A DNA stretch of 64,000 nucleotides from Platerodrilus igneus. Lineage: Eukaryota > Arthropoda > Insecta > Coleoptera > Lycidae. The stretch spans positions 1,155,001-1,219,000 of the forward strand of contig JARFIW010000881.1 in the NCBI GenBank assembly GCA_036346225.1, written 5' to 3'. Every line of letters starts with the position of its first letter. Positions within the stretch are counted from its first letter, which is position 1. The notes under the pieces are model-generated. The model was not told the origin of the DNA. It did no database searches and was given only the letters and a program-made list of their open reading frames with translations. Both the position numbers and the translations under genes were made by a program. Below are positions 23,340 to 34,173 of this stretch, piece after piece.

Positions 23340-23561
23340 CTTGCTCCCAAATATGTGGGTCCCTTTACTATTAGAACTAAACTTTCTCCTTGGACCTATA
23401 TCTTAGTGGATGATTCTGGTAACGATCTGGGTACTTGGCATATTAAGGACCTCAAACTCAATAAAACTTTAGACCCTCCAGACATTGATCCTGAACCTCC
23501 GGATCCTAGAAGGCTTCCTACGGCCGATTCTATTTTGACCCCTACGTGTCGCTATCCCTAA
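23340..23561 (+). pseudogene. pol: Integrase C-terminal (GPF) module, cut off by a stop
   Basis: Continues the pol frame directly after the TAA at 23337-23339: LAPKYVGPFTIRTKL, then WHIKDLKL and a proline-rich tail ending at TAA 23559. In the relative at 507-760 the residue at the stop is lysine (PKLAPKFF), so AAA to TAA is a likely origin. Readthrough would restore the module; otherwise the enzyme lacks its GPF domain. Confidence 0.85.
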
Positions 23562-24327
23562 TGACTTGTAATTTTTTTGACTTATTGGTCTTGTGTTTTC
23601 TCTGATAAGCTTGTGTCCGAAAACACTGGCGCCCATTTCGTATTCCTATTTATATTTTGTAGCTAGCCCATCCCGTGACTTTTTCTTTTGGCTAGTTCTA
23701 CCATTTGTTCACTATTTGACTATTATAGTCGCTTTCTACATCCATTCCTTGAGGTAGGCTTCAGATCTATTTTCTTTTCCTTTAGGTATTTCGACTTGGT
23801 CGCTTTTGTAGGTCTGTTAGCCATACTTTGCTTGAGTAATCGTTTCATACGAATCTGTGTTACCTCAGTCGGAAGTATTCTAGATTGTGTACTAGCTTGC
23901 CTTTGTCCTTTGCTTTGTCTTGGTTCTTTCTTTGCTGCACACTTGAGGTTGACAGTTGTGTCGTCTAGTTGGTTGGCTACGAGTTCTCTCCCTAGTTTTT
24001 TTTCTTCCTTTCCTCTTGGTTTCTCCGCGGGAAGCCAAAACTTTTCTTTGAGGTGAAGAACAGAAATGTCCCTTTTGGAGACATCCGTTTTTAGACGTTT
24101 TTGAAAGTAGCTAAGAGCTTTAATCCTCATTGGGTATTTACTGGATGCTTTCTTTACCTGTTCTGTCGTTGTTGGTTACAATAGATGACTTTGCCTTCTT
24201 TTAAAAAAAAAAATGTTCCTTTTCTTATACTGGTGTTGGTTCTTCGGACCGGGAAAAAAAATTTTTTTTTTGTTTGTTTCCTTGTCTGTCGTTGTTTTTT
24301 CTTTCACCCCGACGTCTTTATTTTGCT
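23562..24327 (+). other. 3' untranslated region of the gypsy element
   Basis: Pyrimidine-rich, with runs of TTTTTTT and CTTCC. No env-like frame is present. The open frames at 23688-24056 and 23723-24130 are opposite-strand shadows without family motifs. Confidence 0.7.
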
Positions 24328-24336
24328 AGGGGGGAA
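24328..24336 (+). promoter_or_regulatory. Polypurine tract
   Basis: AGGGGGGAA lies two bases before the 3' LTR, the usual position for priming plus-strand DNA. Confidence 0.85.
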
Positions 24337-24338
24337 TC

Positions 24339-26035
24339 TGTAACGTGCATTTTTATAGCTTAACATTTTACGCTTTTTTCCAGTTAGTAAATACATTTCT
24401 GTAACTGATATTTCTGTATTTTATATTTATTAACTCCTTAGGCGAATGCATCGTATTATAATGAGTGGATTGCATCGTTTTTGTCTTGCCGTTCGTATAG
24501 ATTTTGTTCCTTATGTGGATATACAAGTCTAGATAATAGACGATAAGAGGTTGGAATAGAACGAGTTGAATAAACAGATGAGTAGTTGTAGTTTGTTCTT
24601 GGTTCCTATATATTAATTACGTTAAAAAAGACTGCTTTTTCTTTGCTTTGACAATAGTGAGAATTAATGCGGTATCAATTTTCGAATTGTTCATGAACAA
24701 GCACGGCACGATTTTAGTTGTTTTTCTTGTGAAATAAAAGTTGTATATTAACTGTAGAAAGTGTAGTGCTAATTCCGATTGAAGTAGTATGGTTGATAGG
24801 CGAACGTGTTTGGTCGACGCACGTGTTTTACGGAACATTTTACGGACTCACTTTAGTGATACACGTGCTTTACTCATTGTGGTTTTTTTTGGTGCTTTGT
24901 CTTTTTGATATTTAAACTGTGTGTGCGATCTAGTTTTGCGGTCCTTTTTTATCAGAGTAGTGCATACTTTGGATTATCCAAATACAGTTGATACTGTAGT
25001 TTCTGAATTTTCTAACCCCAAAGAATCTAAAACAGATTATTGTTTGCGCAAATTTCGTTATTTGCGAAATATAACAGATTACCGGTTTACAAAGGTATTG
25101 GTTGAAGTTTCTCACTGCTTTTTGGATGTTTATGAAAATAATATACATTTGGTCCCAGTTGAAATTAAACTAGTGCTACAAAATATTTCAAAATTATTGT
25201 CTCAGGAAATAGAATTAACAAGAAATTTATCAATGCTACATAGTTCCGTCGCGTGATAATGTCTGTTGCTAACACCAGTGGAATTCGTAGGTGTGATTAG
25301 GGTAACGTGTGATAAGTTCCATCAACACCCTCCCAGTCAAGGGTGAAGTGCTGCGTTAGTGCCGGACATCGTAAATCCCACACTTCAATTGCAAGGGAGC
25401 GTTACTGAAGGACCTTTTGTAAGTTGAACTATTTCCTACTTATTCTTACTTTAAATATCTATCCGTTGTTTTGCCATATCTTTGTCGTTCTGATACCTTT
25501 TACCATAGACTTGCATGCTATTTGGAAAAAAAAAGAAGAATCAACAATACTGGATGACTCATATCAATGGTGCTTACCTATTTATTTTTTTGTTAAAATT
25601 TTGTCTGATTTATGTTTAATTGGTGTGTGAGGAAACGTTTCCGCTACTCCCCAATATTACCTCACTTTGTACTAATAATTTTTGTATTGCTTTTACCGTT
25701 GTTAGATTATATAGATTATCTAAACAGGTTTTTTTTACATTCTACAAAGTACTGAACAATCTATGCTCCATCAGCATGCTATGCTTTTTCTTTATTTCAG
25801 GTTTGCAGGACTAATTTTTTTTTATTGCAGGTTTGCTATTCTAATTTTTTTTATTGCAGGTATTGTTACTAACTCCTTACAGCCGCGTACCTTATCTGTT
25901 GGTCTGCGTTCGACAACCCCCCCTAATCTCCGATTGAGCCCGGTCATTTCTTTGATTTTCTTCGTGTTACGCACGGCTACGAGCCAACGTAGCATAAATT
26001 TGGCGCCCAACGTGGCTGCCACGATAAACGTAACA
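24339..26035 (+). repeat. 3' LTR (1697 bp) with extra 35 bp
   Basis: Matches 17111-18772 throughout, except for about 35 bp near its end (about 25986-26020) that are missing from the 5' LTR. The extra segment contains AATTTGGCGCCCAACGTGG, itself a copy of an LTR/primer-site junction. The LTR then ends ATAAACGTAACA, followed by GCGT of the target duplication. Confidence 0.92.
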
Positions 26036-26039
26036 GCGT

Positions 26040-27779
26040 AGCTGCTTTATGCTCCCTATAGAATGCAAACCGAAGGTTTCCGAAGACAGCCGGACGATAT
26101 TAAGGATTCAGCGGGGAACTAAATAACGTCATCTTTTGCCAATCCTTGCTGCTCGTATAGTACATTTAGCACCACTGCATGCACCCGGTTCGCATCGTCG
26201 ATGCTGCAAATGCAGTTAGTAGAAACACCGGAAACGTCTTCCATGTTATACGGTTCAACGATTGCATCGCGTGCATATTAAAAATCAAAAAAGGTGGTAG
26301 TATATGCACACAAATTGGGTGCAAGTCGTGCTGTAGAAGATGCAGTGCTACTATAAACAAAAACTTAATAAAACACTTTAAACCTTTACTAAGGGAATAC
26401 CAAACTTGTCTACAGAATACTTACTAATAAAACAATTTAATTTTAAATAACTTCTACGGCATATTTTAGGAAATGGGAGCCTTAAATATTTTCCTTGGAA
26501 ACAATTGAAGATTGCCGAAGACACTCGAAAAGTGCACAAGCGCGGTTACTAAACCAATTAGCATTAATAACGAATATTCTGTGCTTTTGTGGGTTGCTCA
26601 TTTTCTAAAACCAAATCTTCCCTATAGCGGTCGGTAGCACGTAATTATTTCTAAAACCGGTAAGTACTCGATATCGCCCAAATAGAGAATTAGATGCTCG
26701 ATGTCTGTCAACTTCTGATTCCCTCGTAAAAGGTAGAATAAAACTTGGTCAATCATCCATCTAACTTATACTTCGACCGGCCCCCGTTCTGATAATTTTC
26801 AAACATTTTTTCAAACGACAATGGTCTCAGAATTTTTAAACCTCCGAGGGATCTATAAGTTGTGATCAATTACACGTTTGAGCTACCCGTAAACTAACAT
26901 ATTTTATAGTAACAGTGCGCTGTATAATACATGCATACCCCTTTTCTGCTTTACTGCTATTCTTGTAGCTGCTTGAAAAAGTCAGTCACCTTTTTTACTG
27001 CTAGGACCGCTGCAAAGCATCATTCTATACTTTCTTTAAAAGTATAGCACATCGCGCATTTTTTTGTCTTATAATTAAATTTTGCTCATGTAGGCTTTTA
27101 CACTTTCGCATATTTAAACATCCAATACGATCGATTAACTACTTTCGATTATTCTAACGGGAACCACCATACATTCCACCGCACTGTTCTTTTTAAATCC
27201 AACGATCCGATGGGCTTCCACACATTAACACCTGACGTACCTTTTCTACTATTTGTTAAACAAAAACTACCGGTATCGTCATGTCCGTATATGGACGTAA
27301 GCAGATGTTTGTGGATGTGTACGAGAATATGTAACTATATACATTAATCAGTCTAAGCTATTTTATTTAGTCCAAGAAAATTACTATTTTTCTAAAACCA
27401 CAATTACTAATCGCCTTTATAGGTTTAACATTTCTACCATTTCCCAATGACCGGTGCTACGTACATGGAAACTTTAATTTCTTATTGGAGAGAATCCTTA
27501 TTCTCCCACGCACTGTTGCGTTGTTGCAAGCCCACCCCTTTTGAGAATATATGCTCGATATAGGTTGTAGCACCCGCGGTTTTACTTAACTACACTTCGT
27601 GAGACCCCTTTAATCTTTTTAATCGTGTCTTTCCTGCTTACAATACAGTAGGACTTAGCCATACTACCAACAAATTATAATACTAGACTCCCATTAAATT
27701 TGTATTTTGAATTTCTTTACAATTTTTTTTGTTGACAAGCGGTATATTGTATTTATTGTCCGCGGAGTAGTCACTCTTT
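26040..27779. other. Host or repeat DNA, no recognised gene
   Basis: Continues the sequence interrupted by the gypsy insertion. The open frame at 26179-26427 (82 codons, several Cys) has no identifiable domain. The block 26650-26715 (CTCGATATCGCCCAAATAG, then GAATTAGATGC) recurs at 28308-28370, so part of it belongs to a dispersed repeat. Confidence 0.55.
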
Positions 27780-28010
27780 TAAAATAACTATATTTTGTTT
27801 GGTATCAACTAATATTAGATTTTTCTAGGGAGCCCAAATCTGCAAATAAATTTTAAATAAGACCATTCCTTACAAAGTTACGCCTTTTAAAGACCCAAAC
27901 CTCTAATTTTTGCCAATCTTTAGTTAACTACATCCTTAGAACCTTTTTTTGCTACCCAAGACATATGCTTTAACCATCTATATCCCGAGAAATCTAAAAC
28001 CGATGTGTCC
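27780..28010. repeat. Diverged copy of the 14.8-16.1 kb satellite unit
   Basis: Shares TTTGGTATCAACTAATATTAGATTTTTCT, CAAATCTGCAAA, a CCATTCCTTACAAAGTTAC block, ACCTCTAATTTTTGC and ATCCCGAGAAATCTAAAAC with the array. Confidence 0.75.
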
Positions 28011-28079
28011 CGCGAACATCACGTGGAAATAACACGTATACTCTGTCAACCAGGATAGAAGCAGGAAGGATTTGGAAGA

Positions 28080-28375
28080 AGTTCGAGGAACTTAAAAATT
28101 ATGGAATCTTAAAACTAATGTATACAATAGATTTACAAAATCTATACAACTATCTTAGATTTATATCTTTATGCCCCCTATGCGTATGTTGATGTGCTCC
28201 CAGGATGACGTTACGCTTGTCATCTTCCTTCGATAAACTAATTTTATTAATAAACTGCGTGTACAAATCGTATTTTTTACTCCGGATACATACGCCGGCA
28301 AGTAGTCGATACCGCCCAAATAAAGAATTAGATGCTTGGTGACTGTTAACATCCGCTTCCCTCGTGTACGCCCAG
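28080..28375. repeat. Dispersed repeat, second copy
   Basis: Homologous to 16600-16800 in its first half and to 26640-26720 in its second half. The three places therefore derive from one longer repeat unit, broken differently. Confidence 0.6.
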
Positions 28376-28382
28376 ACACATC

Positions 28383-28450
28383 CCAGCCCATGCGCACCCC
28401 CTGCCCATGCGCACCCCTGCGCGTGCGCACCCCCTGCCCATGCGCACCCC
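28383..28450. repeat. GC-rich minisatellite, about 16-17 bp x 4
   Basis: Four tandem copies of a unit near CCCATGCGCACCCCCTG, conspicuously GC-rich against AT-rich surroundings. Confidence 0.9.
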
Positions 28451-28607
28451 TCTCTGTACGACTGCTATTTCGTGGTAACGTTACAGCCTTTTGTAAATAA
28501 AGAGCAATGTAATACTATTCTAAAATTTTTATTCTGACATACATAACAAAATTTTAAAATATATAATATCAAGCATAGAGTCATTTAAACTTAATTTTAA
28601 TACAACG

Positions 28608-28895
28608 TTATACACAGAAAACAGTCCTTTCTTTATGTTTGTTTGGAGTGGTTTTAATTTTATCTAATTTTATTCGCAGCTTAAAATTTAAATCGACACC
28701 CAACTCCTCTATCTCTTTTTCTAGCCAATAGTTTGATACATAGAGACCGTCTAGGTTTTTGAATTGTAAAATGTACCGAAGTTTGTCTCTATATATAAAG
28801 TCTTTGATTCCACCGACAACCAGATCCATTCCTTCGTGTAATTCTTGCAGCTTGTGACAATCTTTTAATCGCAGCTTTCCCACTATATCCTGCAA
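28608..28895 (-). CDS. Small unrecognised protein (95 aa)
   Basis: An intact frame on the minus strand, MQDIVGKLRLKDC to ERTVFCV, charged and soluble, with no transmembrane segment. The middle (GGIKDFIYRDKLRYILQF, then LEKEIEEL) alternates like a small beta-barrel followed by a helix, faintly like the protein at 39616-39903. That resemblance is an impression, not a demonstrated relationship. Its upstream side runs within 30 bp into (AT)n and the LTR element, so the N-terminus may be truncated. An AATAAA-like string follows downstream. Function unknown. Confidence 0.4.
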   Translation of the reverse strand: MQDIVGKLRLKDCHKLQELHEGMDLVVGGIKDFIYRDKLRYILQFKNLDGLYVSNYWLEKEIEELGVDLNFKLRIKLDKIKTTPNKHKERTVFCV

Positions 28896-28919
28896 TTAGT
28901 GGTGGTCATAAGGGGGCAA

Positions 28920-28936
28920 TATATATATATATATAT
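28920..28936. repeat. (AT)n flank of the second LTR element
   Basis: An AT run directly before the 5' LTR; a longer AT run directly follows the 3' LTR. Confidence 0.9.
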
Positions 28937-30763
28937 TGCTGTGATAAGGGTTTGTTTAAGAGTGTACTTTATAGTAAAGGTCGTTTAGAAATGAGAAATT
29001 ACCATAGGCAGCAGAAAACTGCATTTATTTAGTAAAGAATTAAGAAATGGAGATAGTTTGTAAATAGTAAGCAGTCAACACCCTGTATATAAAGTATAAG
29101 TAGTTTTAAGCAACGCATATAGACACACGAACACGCATAGTTAGCGTAGAAACACGGAAGACATGCATTAAGTAAGTTGTCAATATTTAACACCCTGTAG
29201 ATAGAGTTTTAGTTAATTTAGGTAGAGCAAATAATGATATTTTCAGTGGAAGCACGCGTATTTTGTAAGTAAACATAATAAAGTGTAATTAAACACACAT
29301 TCAAAAGAGTTCCAAACAATTAGGTTAATACGGAGATAAGAAATAGAGCTTCAAGAAGCATAGGGTAAATACGTACAAAATAGTTAACCATTTTTAATAA
29401 GAAAGGAGATTAAAAATTGCGTAAATAACATGCATATATGAAAATTAAAAGTCGAATTGCGTCAGTTGTTTATGGAAAAGCGATTAGATTCGTCAAAACA
29501 CCGCATGTTTGATAACGAAGCACCTGCGAGCAGGCCACAATTATTTGAAAGCATAGAAAATTACATCAGAAACTACTTTAAATGCAAAGATTTGATTCGT
29601 TAAATGAGCGACGAGTTTGTAGACCATACCCACTGACGGAATAGGAGAGCAATGTTATATTAACAGGTACAATGATAACGAAGGCAGTTTTCAACTCAAC
29701 AAAGGCCGAGGTGCGCCACTATAAAATAAAGTGTGATTCGTAATAATAATTTAAAGTGAAAAATTGTATAAATGCGAAAATGAAAATTATGATTGCCAAT
29801 TAAACGTAAGTAGATTTTGGGGAATTTATTTAAGCTAAAACATAATAATAATAGGGCTTCCAAGTCAGGGAAATATAAATAATGAGAATTCCAAGTTCGA
29901 GTTTGGGGAGGATGATAATCCAATTCTAAGTTTGGGGAAATTGATAAGAAGTAATAAGTCTGAATGAGATGACAATAAATTGGGGTGCATAAGTATAAGT
30001 TAATAATGGTAGTCCAGAGGGTGATGGCAATAATTTAAATGCAATGGTTCAAGCGTGTGGATAGACAATACTTCGAATGGGCATGTAATAATCCTGAATT
30101 GGAGGAAGATAATTTTTATTTAAATGGATGGCTTATGCATGGAAAATATTAGCTGATTATAGATGCGTCAATGTGAAGAGGTTAGATTTTTAGTTATAAA
30201 ACATTATTTTTCTATTTTTTTAATTTGAATATTGAATTTGTGTAATATAAATGAATGTGAAAAGTCAACAAAACAGAGGACTTGCATACGTATAAAGTGC
30301 GTAATATGATAAGAGGTTTTGAACGTTCCACACTTCTTTTTTTATAAAAATAATAGGTTTTTTTGGTGACTTTGGGTTTGATTAAAAAGGTATATGATTT
30401 TTGATAAAGGAGATTTACAACATTAATTAATTGAAAAGTATATTTTAAATAATTTACAAAAACTCTACATAATATTTGTTTCATTGTATAAAACTGAATT
30501 TTATAATTCCAAATAAATGCTAGTCAAAGTCATAAGATAAAGTTAATGGGAGTGATTTGATAATTTAAACAATCAAGGAGGAGCTATAAGTTGAATACGA
30601 AATTGATAACGAGTAAGGCGGTAACATATCAAATTTTGATATTGGTCGACAAGTTAGGTTCAAGATAAAATCCAGTTAAGTTCCAGGAGGAAATTTATAG
30701 CAATATTAATAAGGCGGCCTAACGTCGGAGAACGATAATTCCAATTCTTGTTTATACATAGCA
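28937..30763 (+). repeat. 5' LTR (1827 bp)
   Basis: Direct repeat of 34174-35806. It contains two CACCCTGTA motifs (about 29086 and 29189). It is about 190 bp longer than the 3' LTR because of a block near 29575-29770 that is missing there. The next bases, TGTCGCATTAACGTGAGGG (from about 30774), look like a mutated tRNA-Lys primer site (compare TGGCGCCCAACGTG). Confidence 0.92.
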
Positions 30764-31055
30764 ATATTAATATGTCGCATTAACGTGAGGGCTGGATTTT
30801 ACCACAGTAAAGCACAACCTGAGATTAAGAGGCACGAATTAAAACACAATAAAATACAACCTGAGATTAAGAGGCACGAACTAAATTAAAAGTAAATTTA
30901 AAAATACACCCGTGAGATTTGAAATAAATTAATTAAAATAAACCGGACATTTAAAGAGTTTCAATTAGCGGAAAATCAAGAAATTTGTACAGTAATTAAA
31001 GTTAGGTAGATTTCTTTAGTATTTAAAAGTTTAGAGTAAATATAATAATTTCAAA

Positions 31056-32405
31056 ATGGAGAAAGGATCCCAAGAAAGCATAACGTTTGAGAGAAGTTTG
31101 AGCGAAGAACCGAGAATTTCACAAGAAACCAAAATGATGGAGATCTTAATGGCATTAAACAATAAGATGGACAGGAGTAAAAAAGCCATAAAAATAATTA
31201 CAACAAAAATGGATGAAAACAGTGAGAAGTTGGGGAATGAAATCAAAATTCTTATTAATGGACTAAAGGAAACAAACCAAACGATCGCTGAAATGAGAGA
31301 ACAAATGAAAGAAAGAATTGGGGGCGAGTTTTTGAGGAAATAGACGGTTTATGGGACCATATTACATTAGTTAAAACAAAACAGGAAAAATACGAAAGCG
31401 AGTCCAACGATAACATTACGAATTTAAATATTAAATTAGGTAAAATTGAAGAAAATTGCGAAACGGAGTTCAGATTAATAAATCAAGAGATAAATAATTT
31501 AAAAAGTAATCCAATAAATTTTAATAGAGAACCAATTAGGCTAGTTCAAACAAACCTTTCAATTGAACAGTTTTCTAAATTTTACAGGGACGGAAAATTA
31601 AATCCGAAGTTATTTCTGAAAAATTTTAAAATTGATACAGGGATCTACAGATGAATTATACAAATTAAATTTAATCAAAGTAATGCTAAGGGGCAATGCT
31701 TAAAAATAGTACAATTTGGTTGAGAGTGAAATAGAAACATTTGAACAGTTTGAAAGCAAATTTTTACGTCAATTCTGGAGTGACGATCAGCAAGATAGGA
31801 TTCGGAATAACTTGAGTATGGGAAGATACGATTCAGCGAAAGGAGTAACGCGAGAATTATATGCGATTGAGAAATTTACTGTAGCGAAGCAATTGGATCC
31901 TCCTTTAGAAGATAAACATATTATAAGATATTTAGCAGGTCACTTTAACGCTGAAGTAAAGCGATTCATAACGTCGGAGAATATAGTAGTTAGGGATACA
32001 TTTATTGATTATTTGCAGATATATGATGATTTGGAATTTGATTACAAAATGGAAAATAATGTTACGGATCGACGCACGAATTTTATAAGAAATACGGAGA
32101 CTCGGAATAATTATCAACGGAACAATTATAATTATGATCGTGGAAGAAATTTTAATAAGGGGAACTATAACAATTTTAATAATGATTTAAGGCAAAACAG
32201 AAATACGGGTCAGATACCAAGGCAACAGATAGAGAGAACGAATCATGAAGGAAATTATAATAATAGAGGAATAAATAGGCAAGAAAATGATGATCGACGG
32301 ACGCAAGCAAGAAATATTAATAGTATGGAAATAAGGAATACGAATCGCACAAAAACAGGGATAATAAGTCAGGCTGTACCTTCAACGCGAAATCAGGATT
32401 TTTGA
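31056..32405 (+). pseudogene. gag: Gag of the Osvaldo-like element, frameshifted
   Basis: Three pieces. 31056-31343 starts MEKGSQESITFE and is a charged, heptad-rich coiled coil (MMEILMALNNKM, EKLGNEIKILINGLKE). A second frame from about 31340 continues the coil (EENCETEFRLINQEINNL), then QFSKFYRDGKLNPKLFLKNF. From 31716 a 229-codon frame carries the capsid-like core (FEQFESKFLRQFW, RELYAIEKF, IIRYLAGHF) and a tail very rich in Asn and Arg. The tail has no CCHC knuckle, so RNA binding would rely on its basic Asn/Arg-rich stretch. At least two frame breaks prevent one product. It slightly overlaps the protease frame. Confidence 0.8.
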
Positions 32406-33066
32406 GTACGGACCAACCAAGGAAAATTCTACGAATTAAAGGATACAGAAACCAGCGCGAGTTCATTAAACGTGAAAAGGATAATGAATTAAGAAGATTT
32501 GAAAGGAACGTATTACCAATAATTAATTTAAAAGCGGAAGATAAAATAGTTAAAGTGTTAATTGATACTGGAGCAGAGGCATCACTTGTTGCGGAAAAAT
32601 TTGTTAAACGAGGAAAATTGGGGATAAAGCGATACCTATAACGAGGTGTAATTTGGTGGCACCAAATAATAAGAGATTTAGTGTGATAAATGAAATGGTA
32701 ATTCTGAGATGTGAAATGGGAGATATGAAATGGGAAAATGATTTTGTGGTAGTACTTGGACTGAAAATAGATGTTATATTTGGGATGAATATGATAGATA
32801 AGTTGGGGTTGAAGATAAATGCGGAATGCAAAAAGATTGAGTGTAACGGGAAATATATTAAATGGTATGAAGAGGGGAATATTGAAATAGAAGACGACTG
32901 CGTGAATATTAATCAGTTTAGTGATGAAATAGATAATGAGGGTAATGAAAATGAAAATATTAAGTGTCCAGATGATTTAAGAAATAGGGTGAATATATTA
33001 TTGAATAAGCATTCAGAATTAATTGGGTCGAAGTCAAGAATTGCCACGGGTTATGTGCACAAGTAG
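32402..33066 (+). pseudogene. Retroviral-type aspartic protease region
   Basis: Two consecutive frames split by a stop at 32639. The first holds the active site KVLIDTGAEASLV near 32550-32590. The second has VAPNNKRFSVI and then VIFGMNMIDKLGL, the usual second conserved block. After it come a Glu/Asn-rich linker and IKCPDDLRNRVNILLNKHSELI, which leads into RT. Homologous to 59930-60396, where the same landmarks are present. Confidence 0.85.
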
Positions 33067-33715
33067 GAAGTAAGAAATGAAGAACCGTTTAACACTAAAA
33101 TATATCCTATTCCAGTAGCATATAGGAATAGAGTGAAGAAAGAAATTGAAGAAATGTTACGTGAAGGTATTATAGAAAGCTCCAGTACGCATTTTGTGAA
33201 TTCATTAGTAGTCGTCGTGAAGAAAAGTAATAATAGTATTAGGTTGTGTATAAATACAAGTGAAATTAATAAGCGAACGAAGCCGCAATACAATTGTCCA
33301 CCAAAGATAGATAGAATATTAGGGAGAATAGGTAATAGGAAGATTTATAGCAGATTATATTTAAAGAGTTTATTTTGTTTGATTCCATTAGCGCGAGAAT
33401 CAAGAAAGTATACGGGTTTTTCGGTAGAAGGAAAATTGTATCAATTTAGGGTGGTCCCGGTTGGTTTGTCTTCGAGTACGGATGCATTAGAGAATGCGAT
33501 GAAAAATATTTTGGAACCTTATGAGGAATTTTGTATCCACTATATGGATAAAGTACTGAAATTTAGTGATAGTGTAGAGGAACACTACGTACAGTTAGAT
33601 AGGATTTTGTTAGAGCTGAATATAGCTGGTTCGATTTTGAATTTAGGGAAGTGTGAAATTTTTTCAAAGTAGGGTTAGATTTTTAGGATATAGAATAGAT
33701 AATAAGAATAGAATT
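33067..33715 (+). pseudogene. Reverse transcriptase with lost catalytic residues
   Basis: A long frame (133 codons from 33133 to the RT end, 179 in all) recognisable as gypsy-type RT: LREGIIESSS, IRLCINTSEINKRTKPQY, IYSRLYLKSLFCLIPL, YTGFSVEGKLYQFRVVPVGL, FCIHYMDKVLKF. The expected LDLK aspartate reads Tyr (RLYLK) and the expected MDD reads MDK. Two of the three metal-binding aspartates are therefore gone while the frame is open. It ends FSK and a frame change gives VRFLGYRIDNKN, then stops resembling RT. No RNase H follows. Confidence 0.85.
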
Positions 33716-33841
33716 AGGAAATACGAATTAAAAGGACCCCGATTTAAAAGTATGACTAGGAAATATGAATTAAAAGGACCCCGATTTAAAAGTATGACTA
33801 GGAAATATGAATTAAAAGGACCCAGATTCAAGAATAGTAAG
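33716..33841 (+). repeat. 42-bp tandem repeat, three units
   Basis: Three consecutive units, the first two differing at one base and the third at a few. Being 42 bp they keep the frame and encode RKYELKGPRFKSMT twice and then RKYELKGPRFKN. They stand exactly where the RT thumb/RNase H should begin, so they mark the deletion junction. Confidence 0.95.
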
Positions 33842-34110
33842 GGGGAAGTTAGAAATAAATTTGATTTAGATGAGATACCCATGCAAAGAAACATGAATAG
33901 AAAAATAAAAAAAAAATAAAATTACGAATAGGTATACATAGGATAATAGAATAGGATTTGGATATAAGAATAGGTATGAGTATGAATAGGGTAGTATAAT
34001 AGGACATAGGTATGAAATTAGATGAATGTAAATATAGGATTAATAAAGGAAAAGTTACATTTTTAAAATCGAAATAAAAATATTACAATTTTATACCAAT
34101 GTGAGTTTAA
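33842..34110 (+). other. AT-rich 3' tail of the Osvaldo-like element
   Basis: Short repeats of GGTAT(A/G) and ATAGGA, with no protein features. The frame from the tandem repeat ends at 33917. Confidence 0.6.
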
Positions 34111-34112
34111 GT

Positions 34113-34127
34113 TCACGTTGGGCGCCA
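34113..34127 (-). other. Inverted tRNA-Lys primer site
   Basis: TCACGTTGGGCGCCA is the reverse complement of the primer site at 18778 and equals the 3' end of tRNA-Lys(CTT) with CCA. It lies only 33 bp before the polypurine tract, where no primer site is expected. It is either the remnant of an oppositely oriented LTR element or a copied tRNA primer. Confidence 0.7.
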
Positions 34128-34160
34128 AAAAGGGCCTTGTTATAAATTTTTATATTTTAA

Positions 34161-34170
34161 TTTGGGGGAA
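34161..34170 (+). promoter_or_regulatory. Polypurine tract of the Osvaldo-like element
   Basis: TTTGGGGGAA, three bases before the 3' LTR. Confidence 0.8.
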
Positions 34171-34173
34171 TTA

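Larger units (their letters stand above)
17111..26035 (+). mobile_element. Near-complete Ty3/gypsy LTR retrotransposon
   Basis: Both LTRs open TGTAA and close with TAACA. The 4-bp target duplication GCGT sits at 17107-17110 and 26036-26039. A tRNA-Lys-type primer site follows the 5' LTR and a purine tract AGGGGGGAA precedes the 3' LTR. Internal order is gag, protease, RT, RNase H, integrase with a GPF module, which defines Ty3/gypsy. There is no env. LTRs differ at scattered sites plus a 35-bp insertion in the 3' LTR, so the copy is fairly young but not fresh. A decayed relative lies at 507-2500 on the other strand. Confidence 0.95.

Noticed and set aside
33653..33919. Protein with KYELKGPRF repeats as a functional domain
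   Set aside because: It is a 42-bp DNA triplication at a deletion junction within a dead RT, so a dedicated role is unlikely.
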